Shown here piece by piece: positions 44,765 to 57,229 of a DNA stretch of 64,000 nucleotides (position 1 is the first letter of the stretch; every line of letters starts with the position of its first letter). A program made the position numbers and the translations under genes. Below the pieces are notes generated by a model that had not been told where the DNA came from, did not search any database, and saw only the letters and a list, made by a program, of their open reading frames with translations. Origin of the DNA: Bacillus sp. CECT 9360 (GTDB taxonomy: Bacteria > Bacillota > Bacilli > Bacillales > DSM-1321). The DNA lies in NCBI RefSeq assembly GCF_918741275.1, contig NZ_CAKKNA010000008.1, positions 124,001 to 188,000 of the forward strand, in the 5' to 3' direction.

Positions 44765-47700
44765 AAATAGCGAAAGCTGATTTTGATCCGGTAACTCTTC
44801 AAGGCAACCTTGCTTATCGAGATACTCGAGAATCGTTTTAGATACTTTGCCACGCTGCTGCAAATCTTCCTTGGAGAGGAATTCTCTTTCCTCGCGGGAC
44901 CGGACGATATTAAGCGCTACGTTTGTGCCAAGTCCAGGAATCGAGTTGAACGGCGGAATCAAGGAATCACCTTCAATAATAAATTCTGAGGCATGCGATT
45001 TATACAAGTCGATTTTCTTGAAGGAAAAATTCCTTTCGCACATTTCAAGTGCTAGCTCGAGCACGGTTAAAGTGTTTTTTTCCTTCGTCGACGCGTCCAG
45101 GCCTTTGGCGTTAATTTCGTCGATTTTCGAACGAATAGCCTGGGAGCCCCGAGCCATCGCCTCTATTTCAAAATCCTCAGCTCTCACCGTGAAGTAGGCC
45201 GCGTAATAGAGAAGCGGAAGATGGACCTTGAAATAAGCGATCCGGACCGCCATTAGTACGTAAGCGGCAGCATGAGCTTTAGGGAACATATATTTAATCT
45301 TCTTGCAGGAATCGATATACCATTCTGGAACTTCGTTTTTCCGCATTTCTGCTTCGAATTCTTCTGTTAGTCCCTTTCCTTTACGTACTGATTCCATGAT
45401 TTTAAACGCAAGGGAAGGTTCGAGCCCTTGATATATCAAGTAGACCATGATATCATCCCGGCAGCCGATAACCTCGCTCAAAGTACAGATACTATTGTGT
45501 ATCAATTCCTGGGCATTCCCGAGCCAAACATCGGTGCCGTGGGAAAGACCGGATATCTGAACCAGTTCCGAGAAGGTGGTCGGTTTTGTGTCTTCAAGCA
45601 TTTGACGAACAAAACGGGTGCCGAATTCAGGGATGCCGAGGGTCCCGGTTTTACACATAATCTGCTCTTCGGTAACACCTAGCGATTCGGTGCCTGAGAA
45701 TATCTTCATGACCTCGGGATCATCGGTCGGGATGGTCTTCGGGTCAATGCCGCTTAAATCCTGAAGCATCCTGATCACGGTCGGATCATCATGCCCGAGG
45801 ATATCCAGTTTTAATAAATTGTCATGGATTGAATGGAAGTCAAAGTGCGTCGTTTTCCATTCAGACGTTTTATCATCCGCCGGAAATTGGATCGGTGAAA
45901 AGTCATAAATTTCCATATAATCCGGCACGACGATTATGCCCCCCGGGTGCTGCCCGGTTGTTCTTTTCACGCCAGTACAACCTGCAACTAACCTATCTAC
46001 TTCAGCGCCCCTAAAATGGAGATTATTATCAGAGGCATATCCTTTCACGTATCCATAAGCAGTCTTTTCAGCAACCGTACCGATTGTCCCGGCTCTGAAT
46101 ACATTGTCTTCTCCAAATAGCTCTTTTGTGTAGTTATGGGCTTTTGGCTGATATTCACCAGAAAAGTTCAAATCGATATCGGGTACCTTATCCCCTTTAA
46201 AGCCAAGGAATGTTTCAAACGGAATGTCATGTCCGTCTTTTTTGTATCTGCTGCCACAATTCGGACAATCCTTATCCGGGAGGTCGAACCCTGAACCGAC
46301 AGAGCCGTCATCAAAGAATTCCGATTGTTTGCAGCTTGGGCAAACATAATGCGGCGGCAGGGGATTGACCTCAGTAATTTCCGTCATGGTCGCAACCAGG
46401 GAGGATCCTACCGAACCACGGGAACCAACCAGATAGCCGTCATCCAGTGATCTTTTTACAAGTTTGTGGGAAATCAGGTAAATAACCGCGAATCCGTGGC
46501 CGATAATACTTTTTAACTCTTTCTCCAGGCGGGCTTCGACGATTTCCGGAAGTTCTTCCCCGTAAATCCGTCGGGCCATGTTGTAACTCATTTCACGCAT
46601 CTCATCATCTGCGCCTTCAATTTTAGGCGTATAAAGATCGTCCTTAATCGGTTTAATCGCCTCAATGCTATCAGCAATTTTATTGGAGTTTACGACAACG
46701 ATTTCCTTAGCCTTTTCGTCTCCTAGGAAGGAGAAGCCCTGCAGCATTTCATCCGTTGTGCGGAAATGGACATCCGGAAGCTTGTGGCGGTTTAATGGAT
46801 TGGCGCCTCCTTGCGAATTTACAAGGATTTTCCGATAAATCTTGTCGTTTGGTTCTAGATAATGAACATTTCCGGTAGCGACCACCAGCTTATCAAGATT
46901 CTCGCCAAGTTTAATGATATTGGAGAGAATGCCTTCCAATGATTTCTCATCACGGACATACTCCATTTCAATCATATGTTGATAGACCTCTTTCGGATGA
47001 ACTTCAAGATAATCATAGAATTCAGCGATATCAACGACTTCCTCAAAGGGCTTTTGCATCATTCCCTCAAATACTTCACCCTTGTCACAGCCGGAACCGA
47101 CCAAGATTCCTTCCCGATGCTTCTGCAGCACTGAACGGGGGATACGCGGTACCCGGTAAAAATAATTAAGATGTGAGATTGAGACCAGCTTAAAAAGGTT
47201 CTTCAAGCCTGTATCATTTTGGACAAGCAAGGTGCAATGATAAGGACGGGAGCGCTGATACGCGTTTCCTTCACCCATATGTTCATTCAACTGATCATGA
47301 TAAATAATGCCTTTTTCATCCGTATCCTTTAACATTTTCATGAGCAGATAGCCGGTGGCCTCTGCATCATAAATCGCCCTATGGTGCTGGGTCAATTCTA
47401 TATCAAACTTTTTCGCCAACGTATTGAGGCGGTGGTTCTTAAATTCAGGGTATAAAAACCGTCCCAGTTCCAACGTATCAATAACAGGGTTGGCAGCTTT
47501 CGGATGTCCGATTTTTTTATAGCCGACATTCAAAAATCCCATATCAAAGCTGGCATTGTGGGCGACCAACACCTCATCCTCAGCCCAGACCCGGAACTTT
47601 TCTAACACCTCTCCCACTTCCGGAGCGTTCTGGACCAATTCATCGGTGATCCCCGTCAACTCAATCGTGGTCGCGGATAAGGGATGATGCGGGTTGGCAA

Positions 47701-49078
47701 AGGACTCAAAGCGGTCAATGATTTCTCCGTCGCGCATTTTCACTGCCGCAAGCTCAATAATCGTATCGTAAACCGCAGAGAGACCCGTTGTTTCTACGTC
47801 AAATACGACATATGTAGCCTCTTCCAGCACACGGTGAGCATCATTATAAACGATTGGGACACCGTCATCGACAAGGTTAACTTCTACGCCAAAGATGATT
47901 TTTATATCATTTTTCTTCCCAGCGCTAAACGCTTCGGGAAAGGATTGAACGCCGCCATGGTCTGTAATCGCGACCGCTTGATGTCCCCATTTCTTTGCCT
48001 GCGCGACAAGGGCTGCCACAGGAGTTACCGCATCCATCTGGCTCATTGGTGTGTGCATATGCAGTTCGACACGTTTTTCATCCGCAGGTGCGTGGTCAAT
48101 TCTGCCCGCTTTCGATATTTCATTAATATCGTTTGCAATCATGACTAAATCACGGACAAACGTATCATTCTGGATGCTTCCCTGCGCACGGACCCACATT
48201 CCTTTTTTCACCCGGTCAAGTATTTTGGCATCCTCTTTATCACGCGAGAACATCTTTACTAATAAAGAGCTCGTATAATCCGTTACCTTGAAGGTTAAAA
48301 GAGTGCGTCCGCTGCGAAGCTCCCTTGTCTCGGCATCAAAAACGAAGCCTTCTATCGCAATGCGGCGTTCTTCATCGACAATTTGCTCTATACTCCTGAA
48401 ATCCGCATCATTTTTAATCGTATATCCGATTTTGACTGGCCCGGAGTTTCCACTGTCATCACCAGATTTATCACTGGCTTTTTTCTGCATTTCCGTAATC
48501 GCCGTTAATGCTTTAGCTTCATCTTCTTTCTGCTTCTCCTCGAGGAACTGCTTATAATCATCCTCCGAAGCAGAAACCTCCGCATCAAGAGATAAAGCCG
48601 GAAAACCGAACTTTTGATAGATATTTGAGATAAGTGCCGAATATTTTTGTTTCAACTGGCCAGCTTCCGCATCATTGCGGGCATTTACGATCAAACGGTG
48701 GCCAACAACCTTGGGTTCCTGTTCGTTCAACAGGGTTAGCAACGACGGGGAGATTCCATCCAGTTCTCCAATGCAATTCTTCCAATATTCCTTAATTAAC
48801 TCTTCCGTTACTTGCGGATTGCTTACATTCAGGCTAAAAGAAACCTTGGCAATATGCGCAAAGGTGCTTGCGATTTGCGTAGATAGTCTTGTTTGGACAC
48901 TGCAGGGAATCAGTTCATTAAGCTTAAAGACAAAATGCCAGCTTTTTGACTCCCTTTCAATCGAAAGCTTTTCTATTTCGGCTTGATAAAAATATTTCAC
49001 GAAGACATCTTCTGTAAGTCCTAGTTGCTGGAGCAAGAGTTGAAATCTTTCTCTTCCACTATTGAGATTCTGTTCCAT
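44762..49078 (-). CDS. polC: DNA polymerase III alpha subunit, PolC type
   Basis: PolC is the main replicative polymerase of low-GC Gram-positive bacteria. The 1438-residue protein has an N-terminal tau-interacting domain, an OB fold (about 240-320), a PHP domain split around the exonuclease ([16 protein letters not shown], about 333), the DEDD exonuclease ([17 protein letters not shown], about 420), a zinc-binding segment ([10 protein letters not shown]...CPNCGS, about 905-945) and the palm with [12 protein letters not shown] (about 970). It ends in the clamp-binding QNQLSLF. ATG 49078 is chosen eight bases after GGAGA, as the protein then begins [15 protein letters not shown] like homologues. 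Confidence 0.98.
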   Translation of the reverse strand: MEQNLNSGRERFQLLLQQLGLTEDVFVKYFYQAEIEKLSIERESKSWHFVFKLNELIPCSVQTRLSTQIASTFAHIAKVSFSLNVSNPQVTEELIKEYWKNCIGELDGISPSLLTLLNEQEPKVVGHRLIVNARNDAEAGQLKQKYSALISNIYQKFGFPALSLDAEVSASEDDYKQFLEEKQKEDEAKALTAITEMQKKASDKSGDDSGNSGPVKIGYTIKNDADFRSIEQIVDEERRIAIEGFVFDAETRELRSGRTLLTFKVTDYTSSLLVKMFSRDKEDAKILDRVKKGMWVRAQGSIQNDTFVRDLVMIANDINEISKAGRIDHAPADEKRVELHMHTPMSQMDAVTPVAALVAQAKKWGHQAVAITDHGGVQSFPEAFSAGKKNDIKIIFGVEVNLVDDGVPIVYNDAHRVLEEATYVVFDVETTGLSAVYDTIIELAAVKMRDGEIIDRFESFANPHHPLSATTIELTGITDELVQNAPEVGEVLEKFRVWAEDEVLVAHNASFDMGFLNVGYKKIGHPKAANPVIDTLELGRFLYPEFKNHRLNTLAKKFDIELTQHHRAIYDAEATGYLLMKMLKDTDEKGIIYHDQLNEHMGEGNAYQRSRPYHCTLLVQNDTGLKNLFKLVSISHLNYFYRVPRIPRSVLQKHREGILVGSGCDKGEVFEGMMQKPFEEVVDIAEFYDYLEVHPKEVYQHMIEMEYVRDEKSLEGILSNIIKLGENLDKLVVATGNVHYLEPNDKIYRKILVNSQGGANPLNRHKLPDVHFRTTDEMLQGFSFLGDEKAKEIVVVNSNKIADSIEAIKPIKDDLYTPKIEGADDEMREMSYNMARRIYGEELPEIVEARLEKELKSIIGHGFAVIYLISHKLVKRSLDDGYLVGSRGSVGSSLVATMTEITEVNPLPPHYVCPSCKQSEFFDDGSVGSGFDLPDKDCPNCGSRYKKDGHDIPFETFLGFKGDKVPDIDLNFSGEYQPKAHNYTKELFGEDNVFRAGTIGTVAEKTAYGYVKGYASDNNLHFRGAEVDRLVAGCTGVKRTTGQHPGGIIVVPDYMEIYDFSPIQFPADDKTSEWKTTHFDFHSIHDNLLKLDILGHDDPTVIRMLQDLSGIDPKTIPTDDPEVMKIFSGTESLGVTEEQIMCKTGTLGIPEFGTRFVRQMLEDTKPTTFSELVQISGLSHGTDVWLGNAQELIHNSICTLSEVIGCRDDIMVYLIYQGLEPSLAFKIMESVRKGKGLTEEFEAEMRKNEVPEWYIDSCKKIKYMFPKAHAAAYVLMAVRIAYFKVHLPLLYYAAYFTVRAEDFEIEAMARGSQAIRSKIDEINAKGLDASTKEKNTLTVLELALEMCERNFSFKKIDLYKSHASEFIIEGDSLIPPFNSIPGLGTNVALNIVRSREEREFLSKEDLQQRGKVSKTILEYLDKQGCLEELPDQNQLSLF

Positions 49079-49210
49079 TCCCGCTCTCTCCTTTTCTTTG
49101 AAATCCGAATCTATCACTCATAAAAAGACAAAATTCGCCATATGTTTAAAAAAATATTTCAGACGTAATTATATCATAACTATCTCATCCGCTAGCGAGA
49201 AATTTTAAAT

Positions 49211-49380
49211 TAGAAAAGCGTAAGCGCCCCGCAAGTAAGGAACATCTACTAAAAAACATGTCTTACGTCGATGCCAGTCCATTATTAAAGGAAGAACAAC
49301 TAAGACCGTCATGTCCTTATGTCTTCGTCGGCGCAAGTCACGTCCTGTACGTCGTAGCTGGACATCTTTCAAAGTTAAAT
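49211..49380 (+). repeat. Dispersed repeat family 2, copy 3 (proS-polC intergenic, mosaic)
   Basis: This copy starts AGAAAAGCGTAAGCGCCCC. After GTCTTACGTCGATGCCAGTCC it restarts as a second partial copy (GAAGAACAACTAAGACC ... GTCTTCGTCGGCGCAAGTC) and ends GCTGGACATCTTTCAAAG. It looks like two fused partial copies. Family 1 copy D follows within 20 bases. The 49079-49210 part shows nothing beyond AT-rich sequence. Confidence 0.85.
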
Positions 49381-49399
49381 AAAGATACACTTTAACAAT

Positions 49400-49478
49400 A
49401 AAGAAAACTCACCGATTGGCGAGCTTTTTTAGGCGTAGTTGCCGTATCCAAGATAGAAAAGTACAAGCTAACTATCTA
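49400..49478 (-). repeat. Dispersed repeat family 1, copy D (proS-polC intergenic)
   Basis: The minus strand has GGCAACTACGCC, then GCTCGCC-AATC-GGTGAG followed by TTTTCTTT. The TGCA hairpin of other copies is lost. It abuts family 2 copy 3. Confidence 0.8.
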
Positions 49479-49522
49479 CCAAAAGAAAGAGGCATCATCC
49501 TCGAGACTGATACCTTCTTGCT
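49479..49522 (-). terminator. Terminator of proS
   Basis: On the minus strand AAGAAGGTATCA and TGATGCCTCTT pair imperfectly around a GTCTCGAGGA loop and are followed by TCTTTT, 20 bases after the proS stop. Confidence 0.75.
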
Positions 49523-49542
49523 GATTGGGAGCAGACTGGCTG

Positions 49543-51282
<1,740 letters not shown>

Positions 51283-51291
51283 CTATAACTG

Positions 51292-51326
51292 CAGAAAACT
51301 CAAGCAGAGAATATCCATTCTCTGCT
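51292..51326 (-). terminator. Hairpin/terminator between rseP and proS
   Basis: On the minus strand AGCAGAGAAT and ATTCTCTGCT form a perfect 10-bp stem with a GGAT loop followed by TGAGTTTTC. The short T-tract suggests a partial terminator. Confidence 0.65.
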
Positions 51327-51349
51327 GTTCTGGTTGATCATCTGTTCAA

Positions 51350-52618
51350 TTAGAGAAAAAAGCGTTGAATGTCGTTCCATGTTACAACAATCATGAGCAA
51401 CATCAGTAACGCAAATCCAATGAAATGGACGAGTCCTTCTTTTTGCCGGTCGATCGGCTTGCCTCTCAACGCTTCGAAAAGGAAGAATAGCAGGCGACCG
51501 CCGTCAAGCGCCGGTATCGGGAGCAGGTTCATGATGCCAAGATTTATGCTTAAGGCACCCGCCCAACCCATCAGATAGAAAAACCCGGATTTCGCCACTT
51601 CCCCGGTCGCATTATAAATGCCGACAGGACCTGATAACGCGTCAATCGTAAATTGCCCGGTCACGAGCTGGCCAAGGATGATAAAAATCTGCTTTGTGAC
51701 AAAATAGGTTTGTGTAAAACCATATTCCACTGCTTTTAATGGCGACTTTTCAACCGGCTGGTACACACCGATCCGTCCGATTTTCTTGCCATCTGCCGTA
51801 AACTCTTTGGGAGTCACGGGAATTTCCAATGTTTGACCATCCCGCTCCACGACAAACTCAATTTCCTGGCCAGGACTTTTTTGGATGCTTTCTGTGACAT
51901 CCTGCCACGAGGAAACCTCATTGCCGTCAATCGATTGGATATAATCCCCCTTCTTCAATCCAGAAGAAGCGGCTGCCCCGTCAGCGGTCAATTCTCCTAA
52001 TCGTGCCTCGTCCACGCCAACCCCCTGGAATAGCCCAACAAGCAAAAAAATCACAAATGCGAGCACAAAGTTCATCATTGGACCGGCAAAGATCGTCATC
52101 GTCCGGTGTCCCAATGATTTGGAAGCGAACTGGCGATCATAAGGAGCTATTTGCGTTTCGATGCCATCTTCAACGCTAACAGCTTCATGATGGATGGGGA
52201 AAGTTTTTAACGTCTCCTCTTCGCCTTCCTCGTATCCTTTAATTGTCAGATCATGCTCTAAATCAGCGCTTTCCACTTCAATGATCCGGATATCCGGATA
52301 TTTTTCCTTATTGTTCAAAACCAGCTTTTCTACTACACCGTCCTTGTTGAAGATTAGTCCAAGACGGTATCCCGGTTTAATTTCGAGCATTTCAGGATCT
52401 TCCCCGGCCATGCGGACATACCCACCAATGGGGAGTAACCTGATTGTATATAATGTTTCTTTCTTTTTAAACGTAAAAACCTTAGGTCCCATGCCGATCG
52501 CAAATTCCCGGCATAATATCCCGGCGCGTTTTGCGAATATGAGATGCCCAAGTTCATGGAAAAAAACCAAAGCTCCAAAAATAATGATGAAGGAAATCGC
52601 TGTCTCCACTGTTTGCAC
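51350..52618 (-). CDS. rseP: Site-2 protease RseP (RasP)
   Basis: The 422-residue intramembrane zinc metalloprotease has HELGH at about residues 21-25 in the first membrane span, a PDZ domain (about 205-280; GLKKGDYIQSIDGNEV), and the NLLPIPALDGG block (about 350) that completes the active site. RasP cleaves anti-sigma factors (RsiW) and remnant signal peptides. The start is GTG 52618 after GAGGTGATTAGCA. It follows dxr by 12 bases, so the two are co-transcribed. Confidence 0.96.
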   Translation of the reverse strand: MQTVETAISFIIIFGALVFFHELGHLIFAKRAGILCREFAIGMGPKVFTFKKKETLYTIRLLPIGGYVRMAGEDPEMLEIKPGYRLGLIFNKDGVVEKLVLNNKEKYPDIRIIEVESADLEHDLTIKGYEEGEEETLKTFPIHHEAVSVEDGIETQIAPYDRQFASKSLGHRTMTIFAGPMMNFVLAFVIFLLVGLFQGVGVDEARLGELTADGAAASSGLKKGDYIQSIDGNEVSSWQDVTESIQKSPGQEIEFVVERDGQTLEIPVTPKEFTADGKKIGRIGVYQPVEKSPLKAVEYGFTQTYFVTKQIFIILGQLVTGQFTIDALSGPVGIYNATGEVAKSGFFYLMGWAGALSINLGIMNLLPIPALDGGRLLFFLFEALRGKPIDRQKEGLVHFIGFALLMLLMIVVTWNDIQRFFL

Positions 52619-52630
52619 TGCTAATCACCT

Positions 52631-53782
52631 CTATTTCAATAATGTTGTCACAAATTGACGTGTCTCCAAATCAATCTCTTGAATTACCTGTAAGTCCGGG
52701 GCAGAAATGGCTGTATGATTAGTGAGTGCTTTTTCGATTAAAGCCTCGATTTCCAAAAATGAAATTTTGCCTTCCAGGAATCCGGCAACAGCAGCCTCAT
52801 TCGCGGCATTTAAAACAGTCGGCATCGTTCCGCCTGTCTTCCCCGCTTCGTAAGCATATTGCAAACAGGGGAACCTATTAAAATCCATTTCGGCAAAATG
52901 AAGCTTACCGACTTCGGCCAGATTAAGCCGATTTGATGCCGTTAAAGGCAGACGGTCGGGATAAGTCAGCGCATATTGGATAGGTACTCTCATATCGGGA
53001 GTCCCAAGCTGTGCCATTACGCTTGAGTCGTGGAATTCAACCATTGAATGTATGATGCTCTCCTTATGGAGTAGCACATCAATCTTTTCATATGGCAGTC
53101 CAAATAGCCAGTGGGCTTCTATCACTTCGAGCCCTTTATTCATCATGGATGCAGAATCAATCGTTATCTTCGCTCCCATCGACCAATTCGGATGATTCAA
53201 AGCTTCTTCAACGGAAACATCCTTCAATTCATCCCTGGTACGATCCCTGAAGCTGCCTCCCGATGCCGTGATGATCAGCCGTTCCATATTCTTTTCCTGC
53301 TCACCCTGAAGCGCCTGGAAAATAGCAGAGTGCTCGCTGTCCACCGGCAATAGCCTTACTCCTGCGTTCTTGGCTTCTTCTGTAACGAGATGACCCGCCG
53401 TTACAAGGGTCTCCTTATTGGCAATCGCGATATCTTTTTTAGCCTTTATTGCCTGGAGCGTCGGATTCAGGCCAATACTGCCAATCACCGCATTAACGAG
53501 AATGTCTGCCTTATCATACACCGCCGCTTCCATAAGTCCTTCATCACCGTAAGTAAATCTGATGTCTTTTGAAAAATATTCATTTTTTAATGTTTCATAA
53601 TCGTCCCGCGTTTGCATGGAAACCAGCTCTGGCTGGAACTCCTCGATGTACTGTCTTATTCGCTCGATGTTTTTCCCCGCGGACATGGCCACGATTTTGA
53701 ACTGACCGGGATGCTCCCTTACCACATCCACAGTCTGCCGGCCGATAGAACCGGTAGCGCCCAACAGGCTAATATATTTCAA
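52631..53782 (-). CDS. dxr: 1-deoxy-D-xylulose 5-phosphate reductoisomerase
   Basis: Dxr commits carbon to the MEP isoprenoid pathway, which feeds the undecaprenyl phosphate made by the nearby UppS. The 383-residue protein has the NADPH motif LLGATGSIG (about 5-13), the metal-binding [11 protein letters not shown] (about 145) and the ASGGSFRD and NHPNWSMG segments. I chose TTG 53782, nine bases after GGAG, giving [14 protein letters not shown]; the TTG at 53791 is too close to that site. A family 2 repeat lies directly upstream of its ribosome binding site. Confidence 0.95.
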   Translation of the reverse strand: MKYISLLGATGSIGRQTVDVVREHPGQFKIVAMSAGKNIERIRQYIEEFQPELVSMQTRDDYETLKNEYFSKDIRFTYGDEGLMEAAVYDKADILVNAVIGSIGLNPTLQAIKAKKDIAIANKETLVTAGHLVTEEAKNAGVRLLPVDSEHSAIFQALQGEQEKNMERLIITASGGSFRDRTRDELKDVSVEEALNHPNWSMGAKITIDSASMMNKGLEVIEAHWLFGLPYEKIDVLLHKESIIHSMVEFHDSSVMAQLGTPDMRVPIQYALTYPDRLPLTASNRLNLAEVGKLHFAEMDFNRFPCLQYAYEAGKTGGTMPTVLNAANEAAVAGFLEGKISFLEIEALIEKALTNHTAISAPDLQVIQEIDLETRQFVTTLLK

Positions 53783-53800
53783 CTTTGTCAACTCCTATCA

Positions 53801-53890
53801 GAAAAGCGGAAGCGCCCTCAAGTATGGAAGAACGACTAAGAACCCCACGTCGTTATGTCTTACGTCGATGCCCGCCCGTCCTCGGCAAGT
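53801..53890 (+). repeat. Dispersed repeat family 2, copy 4 (cdsA-dxr intergenic, short)
   Basis: This copy starts GAAAAGCGGAAGCGCCC and includes GAAGAACGACTAAG, GTCTTACGTCGATGCC and CTCGGCAAGT. It sits between the cdsA stop and the dxr ribosome binding site with about ten bases on the dxr side, so it is inside the cdsA-dxr transcript. Confidence 0.85.
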
Positions 53891-53909
53891 AATACTTCAT
53901 TCTTACTTA

Positions 53910-54701
53910 TCATGCAATCAAATGCAAGAAATGTAGGATCGGCAAAATAAAAATCAAGCTGTCGAGCCTGTCTAAAATTCCGCCATGGCCCGGTAAAAGT
54001 TTACCGGCATCCTTTACACCATAATGTCTTTTGTAAGCTGATTGAACAAGATCCCCTAATTGCCCGAAAATAGCAATCACGATGCTTACAAACATCAGCC
54101 TAAAGAAAGTGAGATCGATGTTGCCAAGCAGGTGGAACAGCAGCCCGACAATTACGGCGCTTGCAATGCCTCCCAAAAAGCCTTCAACTGTTTTATTCGG
54201 GCTGATTTCAGGCCAAAGCTTCCTTTTACCGAGAGATCGTCCGACAAAATAAGCTCCGGAGTCGGTTGCCCATATCGTAAACAGGCAAAAGAATATATAG
54301 ACAAGACCCACTTCACGTGTTTCATACATATAAAAGAAGCCCATTCCTACGTAAAGAACGGAAAGTAACAAAAATCCAGCATCGTCAAATGTAAATTTGT
54401 TTTTCGTGATGACAGTACTGATTAAATATAAAATGACACCCCACAGCACCAGATGTGTTTTGTCGTAAGCGATTCTCTCCAAAAAACCGTCATACTCCCC
54501 AGGTAAGAGAAGCAACCAAAGCAAAATGAATGATAAAATTGATGCAAAAGAAAATAAAGCGCTCTTTTTCATTCTGATTAATTCAAATAACCCAATTGTA
54601 GCCATCACATAAACCAAAATCAGAAATGGCAGCCCGCCTAAAGTGACGATCGGCAAAAATATAGCCGCTGCTATTATTGCAGTTATGATACGTTCTTTCA
54701 T
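53910..54701 (-). CDS. cdsA: Phosphatidate cytidylyltransferase
   Basis: CdsA makes CDP-diacylglycerol for phospholipid synthesis. The 263-residue membrane protein has about eight hydrophobic segments and the signature around GHGGILDRLDSLIFILP (about residue 240), with GRSLGKRKLWPEISPNKTVEG (about 150) before it. It follows uppS by 25 bases and is in the same transcript as uppS and dxr. GGCGAGGA lies upstream of the ATG. Confidence 0.96.
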   Translation of the reverse strand: MKERIITAIIAAAIFLPIVTLGGLPFLILVYVMATIGLFELIRMKKSALFSFASILSFILLWLLLLPGEYDGFLERIAYDKTHLVLWGVILYLISTVITKNKFTFDDAGFLLLSVLYVGMGFFYMYETREVGLVYIFFCLFTIWATDSGAYFVGRSLGKRKLWPEISPNKTVEGFLGGIASAVIVGLLFHLLGNIDLTFFRLMFVSIVIAIFGQLGDLVQSAYKRHYGVKDAGKLLPGHGGILDRLDSLIFILPILHFLHLIA

Positions 54702-54726
54702 TAGTAAATTATCCTCGCCTTCTTAA

Positions 54727-55500
54727 CTAGACACCACCGTATCTTCTTGATCGGTTCTGATAAGCTTCGATGGCTTCCAATAAATGTTCTTCGCTGAAAT
54801 CAGGCCAAAGGACATCAGTAAACCAAAATTCGGAATAGGCCACCTGCCAAAGCATGAAATTGCTCAACCTCATTTCCCCGCTTGTACGGATAAGCAAATC
54901 GGGATCGGCTATTTGACTAGTCATTAAATAATTAGAAAATAACTCCTCGGTTATATTTTCCCCTATTATACCATTTTTAGTGTCGGATACTACCTTGTTA
55001 ACGGCCGTAATGATTTCAGCCCGGCTTCCATAGTTAAGCGCAAAATTCAGGATCATTCCATCATTAGCCTTTGTGTCCTCCATTGCTTTATCCACTGCCT
55101 TGCGAGTATGATCAGGCAAGGCTGTCCTGTCCCCTATCATTTTCACCTGTACATTTTCCGCCACAAGCTCAGGCAGAAAAGTCCCAAGGAATTCCTGGGG
55201 CAATTTCATCAAATATTCCACTTCGCTTTTAGGCCGTTTCCAATTTTCTGTAGAAAAAGCATACACGGTAAGAGTCCCTACACCCAGTTCATTGGCCAGC
55301 CTTGTTATCTTCCGGACAACCTTCATCCCCTCATGATGGCCAGCGACACGCGGAAGAGCCCTTTTCTTCGCCCAGCGTCCGTTGCCGTCCATGATAATCG
55401 CGATATGCCGAGGAACTTCACTATCCTCCACATACTTCATTCTATTAGTCACATCCGGAGAAGCAGCTTTTCTAAACAGACGCTTCCAAAATGAATACAT
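54727..55500 (-). CDS. uppS: Isoprenyl transferase (undecaprenyl diphosphate synthase)
   Basis: UppS makes the C55 lipid carrier for peptidoglycan and teichoic acids. The 257-residue protein has the catalytic Asp in HIAIIMDGNGRWAKKR (about residue 34), AFSTENWKRPKSEV, LNFALNYGSRAEI and PDLLIRTSGEMRLSNFMLWQ split over two blocks. ATG 55500 is chosen six bases after GGGGGAC; the TTG at 55515 precedes that site. It starts the uppS-cdsA-dxr-rseP cluster. Confidence 0.96.
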   Translation of the reverse strand: MYSFWKRLFRKAASPDVTNRMKYVEDSEVPRHIAIIMDGNGRWAKKRALPRVAGHHEGMKVVRKITRLANELGVGTLTVYAFSTENWKRPKSEVEYLMKLPQEFLGTFLPELVAENVQVKMIGDRTALPDHTRKAVDKAMEDTKANDGMILNFALNYGSRAEIITAVNKVVSDTKNGIIGENITEELFSNYLMTSQIADPDLLIRTSGEMRLSNFMLWQVAYSEFWFTDVLWPDFSEEHLLEAIEAYQNRSRRYGGV

Positions 55501-55673
55501 ACGTTTGTCCCCCAATAGGTAGGTTGTACTCTATACCTAACGAATCAATTCCTTGCTTTATGTAGATGAATATTGAAAGAGAACCTATTCTATAATATCA
55601 AAAAATCCGCACTTCTCCTATATTATTATGAAAAGCCAAGCTATTATAGAAGATTAAAGCCTTTAAAAAGAAT

Positions 55674-55800
55674 AAAAAAAGCAGGCCAAAGCATGGATGT
55701 ACAGGCGATGTTTTTTGAGTCCAGATAAAAACCAGCAATGATTTTTATCGGCTTGGACTCGTTACAAAACCTGAGAGCATCTACACTTTTGGCCGGCCCT
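55674..55800 (-). terminator. Large nested hairpin and terminator downstream of frr
   Basis: On the minus strand GGCCAAA and TTTGGCC close a structure about 110 nt long, followed by TGCTTTTTTT. Inside, CAGG/CCTG and TGTA/TACA can pair, and GAGTCCA/TGGACTC plus GATAAAAA/TTTTTATC make a long inner hairpin. The end acts as a terminator before uppS. The size is unusual for a simple terminator. The rest of the frr-uppS gap (55501-55670) shows no gene. Confidence 0.75.
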
Positions 55801-55853
55801 TTTCGTCAACCTTACCCGCGATTTGGCCTGAAATAATCAGATTGACCGGAGAT

Positions 55854-56411
55854 TTATATATCCAATATTTCTTTTTCTTTTTCTTTGGTAATGTCGTCGA
55901 TTTTGCTGATGTAACTGTCTGTTATTTTTTGAATATCATCCGAGTAGCCGCGCTGGTCATCCTCAGTAATCTCACTGTTTTTCTCGAGCTTTTTCAAATC
56001 GTCATTAGCATCGCGGCGGACGTTGCGGATGGCAACTTTCGCTTCTTCCGATTCTTTTTTGACGACCTTCACCAATTCTTTCCGGCGCTCTTCTGTTAAG
56101 GCCGGGATCGCAATCCGGATAATGGAACCGTCACTTGAAGGATTCAAGCCTAAGTCGGATTTCAAAATCGCTTTTTCAATATCACCTAAAATCGTTTTGT
56201 CATACGGCTGGATCACGAGTAACCGGGCTTCCGGAACCGAAACTCCCGCTAACTGGTTAATCGGTGTTGGAGCGCCGTAATAATCCACAGATATTTTATC
56301 CAGCAACGATGCATTGGCTCTTCCTGCACGAATGCTGGCTAACTCACGGGTATAAGCGCCAATTGCTTTGTCCATTCTATCTTTCGCATTTGATATAACA
56401 GTTTTTGGCAT
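55854..56411 (-). CDS. frr: Ribosome recycling factor
   Basis: The 185-residue protein starts [33 protein letters not shown] across the conserved helix and contains [16 protein letters not shown] and the long three-helix bundle. RRF with EF-G splits post-termination ribosomes. It starts 3 bases after pyrH ends, with AAGGGGG upstream. Confidence 0.98.
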   Translation of the reverse strand: MPKTVISNAKDRMDKAIGAYTRELASIRAGRANASLLDKISVDYYGAPTPINQLAGVSVPEARLLVIQPYDKTILGDIEKAILKSDLGLNPSSDGSIIRIAIPALTEERRKELVKVVKKESEEAKVAIRNVRRDANDDLKKLEKNSEITEDDQRGYSDDIQKITDSYISKIDDITKEKEKEILDI

Positions 56412-56413
56412 GA

Positions 56414-57133
56414 TTATTTCCCCCTTACAATCGTTCCAAGCTTTTCGCCTGAAACGGCTCGTTTAATGTTTCCTTTTTCCATGATAGAAAAGACAATCAA
56501 CGGGATATCATTATCCATACAAAGCGAAGAAGCGGTTGAATCCATGACTTCCAGACCTTCTTTTAAAACATCAAGATAGGAAAGCTCGTCATATTTCTTT
56601 GCGTTCTTATCCTTTGACGGATCAGCACTGTACACTCCGTCCACGTTGTTCTTGGCCATCAGGATCACATCCGCTTCGATTTCGGCAGCTCTTAGTGCGG
56701 CTGTCGTATCCGTCGAAAAGTAAGGATTCCCAGTTCCGGCAGCAAAAATCACCACACGTTTTTTTTCTAGATGTCTGATCGCGCGGCGTCTGATATATGG
56801 TTCTGCTACTTGTCTCATATCGATTGAACTCTGAACGCGCGTCTCAATTCCAAGCTGTTCCAAGCTGTCCTGCAGAGCAAGGGAATTCATCACCGTCGCA
56901 AGCATGCCCATGTAGTCCGCATTGGCGCGGTCCATCCCCATTTCACTTCCGATTTTTCCGCGCCAGATATTTCCGCCTCCCACTACCACAGCCACTTCCA
57001 CATCTAGCTCGGCAACCTCTTTAACTTGTTCAGCTATCGATTTAATTACAGAAGGGTTGATGCCAAATCCTTCGGCACCGGCTAACGCTTCACCGCTTAG
57101 CTTTAATACGACCCGTTTATATATCGCGCTCAT
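56414..57133 (-). CDS. pyrH: Uridylate kinase
   Basis: PyrH phosphorylates UMP to UDP. The 239-residue protein starts [18 protein letters not shown] (amino-acid-kinase fold) and has [11 protein letters not shown] (about 53), [21 protein letters not shown] across 130-150 and [17 protein letters not shown] 57133 is chosen after AGTGGAGG; the GTG at 57145 is inside that site. It lies between tsf and frr as usual. Confidence 0.97.
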   Translation of the reverse strand: MSAIYKRVVLKLSGEALAGAEGFGINPSVIKSIAEQVKEVAELDVEVAVVVGGGNIWRGKIGSEMGMDRANADYMGMLATVMNSLALQDSLEQLGIETRVQSSIDMRQVAEPYIRRRAIRHLEKKRVVIFAAGTGNPYFSTDTTAALRAAEIEADVILMAKNNVDGVYSADPSKDKNAKKYDELSYLDVLKEGLEVMDSTASSLCMDNDIPLIVFSIMEKGNIKRAVSGEKLGTIVRGK

Positions 57134-57166
57134 GAGAACCTCCACTATGTAATCTTTTTGATCTTT

Positions 57167-57201
57167 TAAAAAATAGGGAACACAGATTGTGTTCCCTATT
57201 A
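57167..57201 (-). terminator. Terminator of tsf
   Basis: On the minus strand AATAGGGAACACA and TGTGTTCCCTATT form a perfect 13-bp stem with an ATC loop followed by TTTT. It lies between tsf and pyrH. Confidence 0.94.
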
Positions 57202-57229
57202 ATACTAATCAGGTGATTGCCTGTATCAA

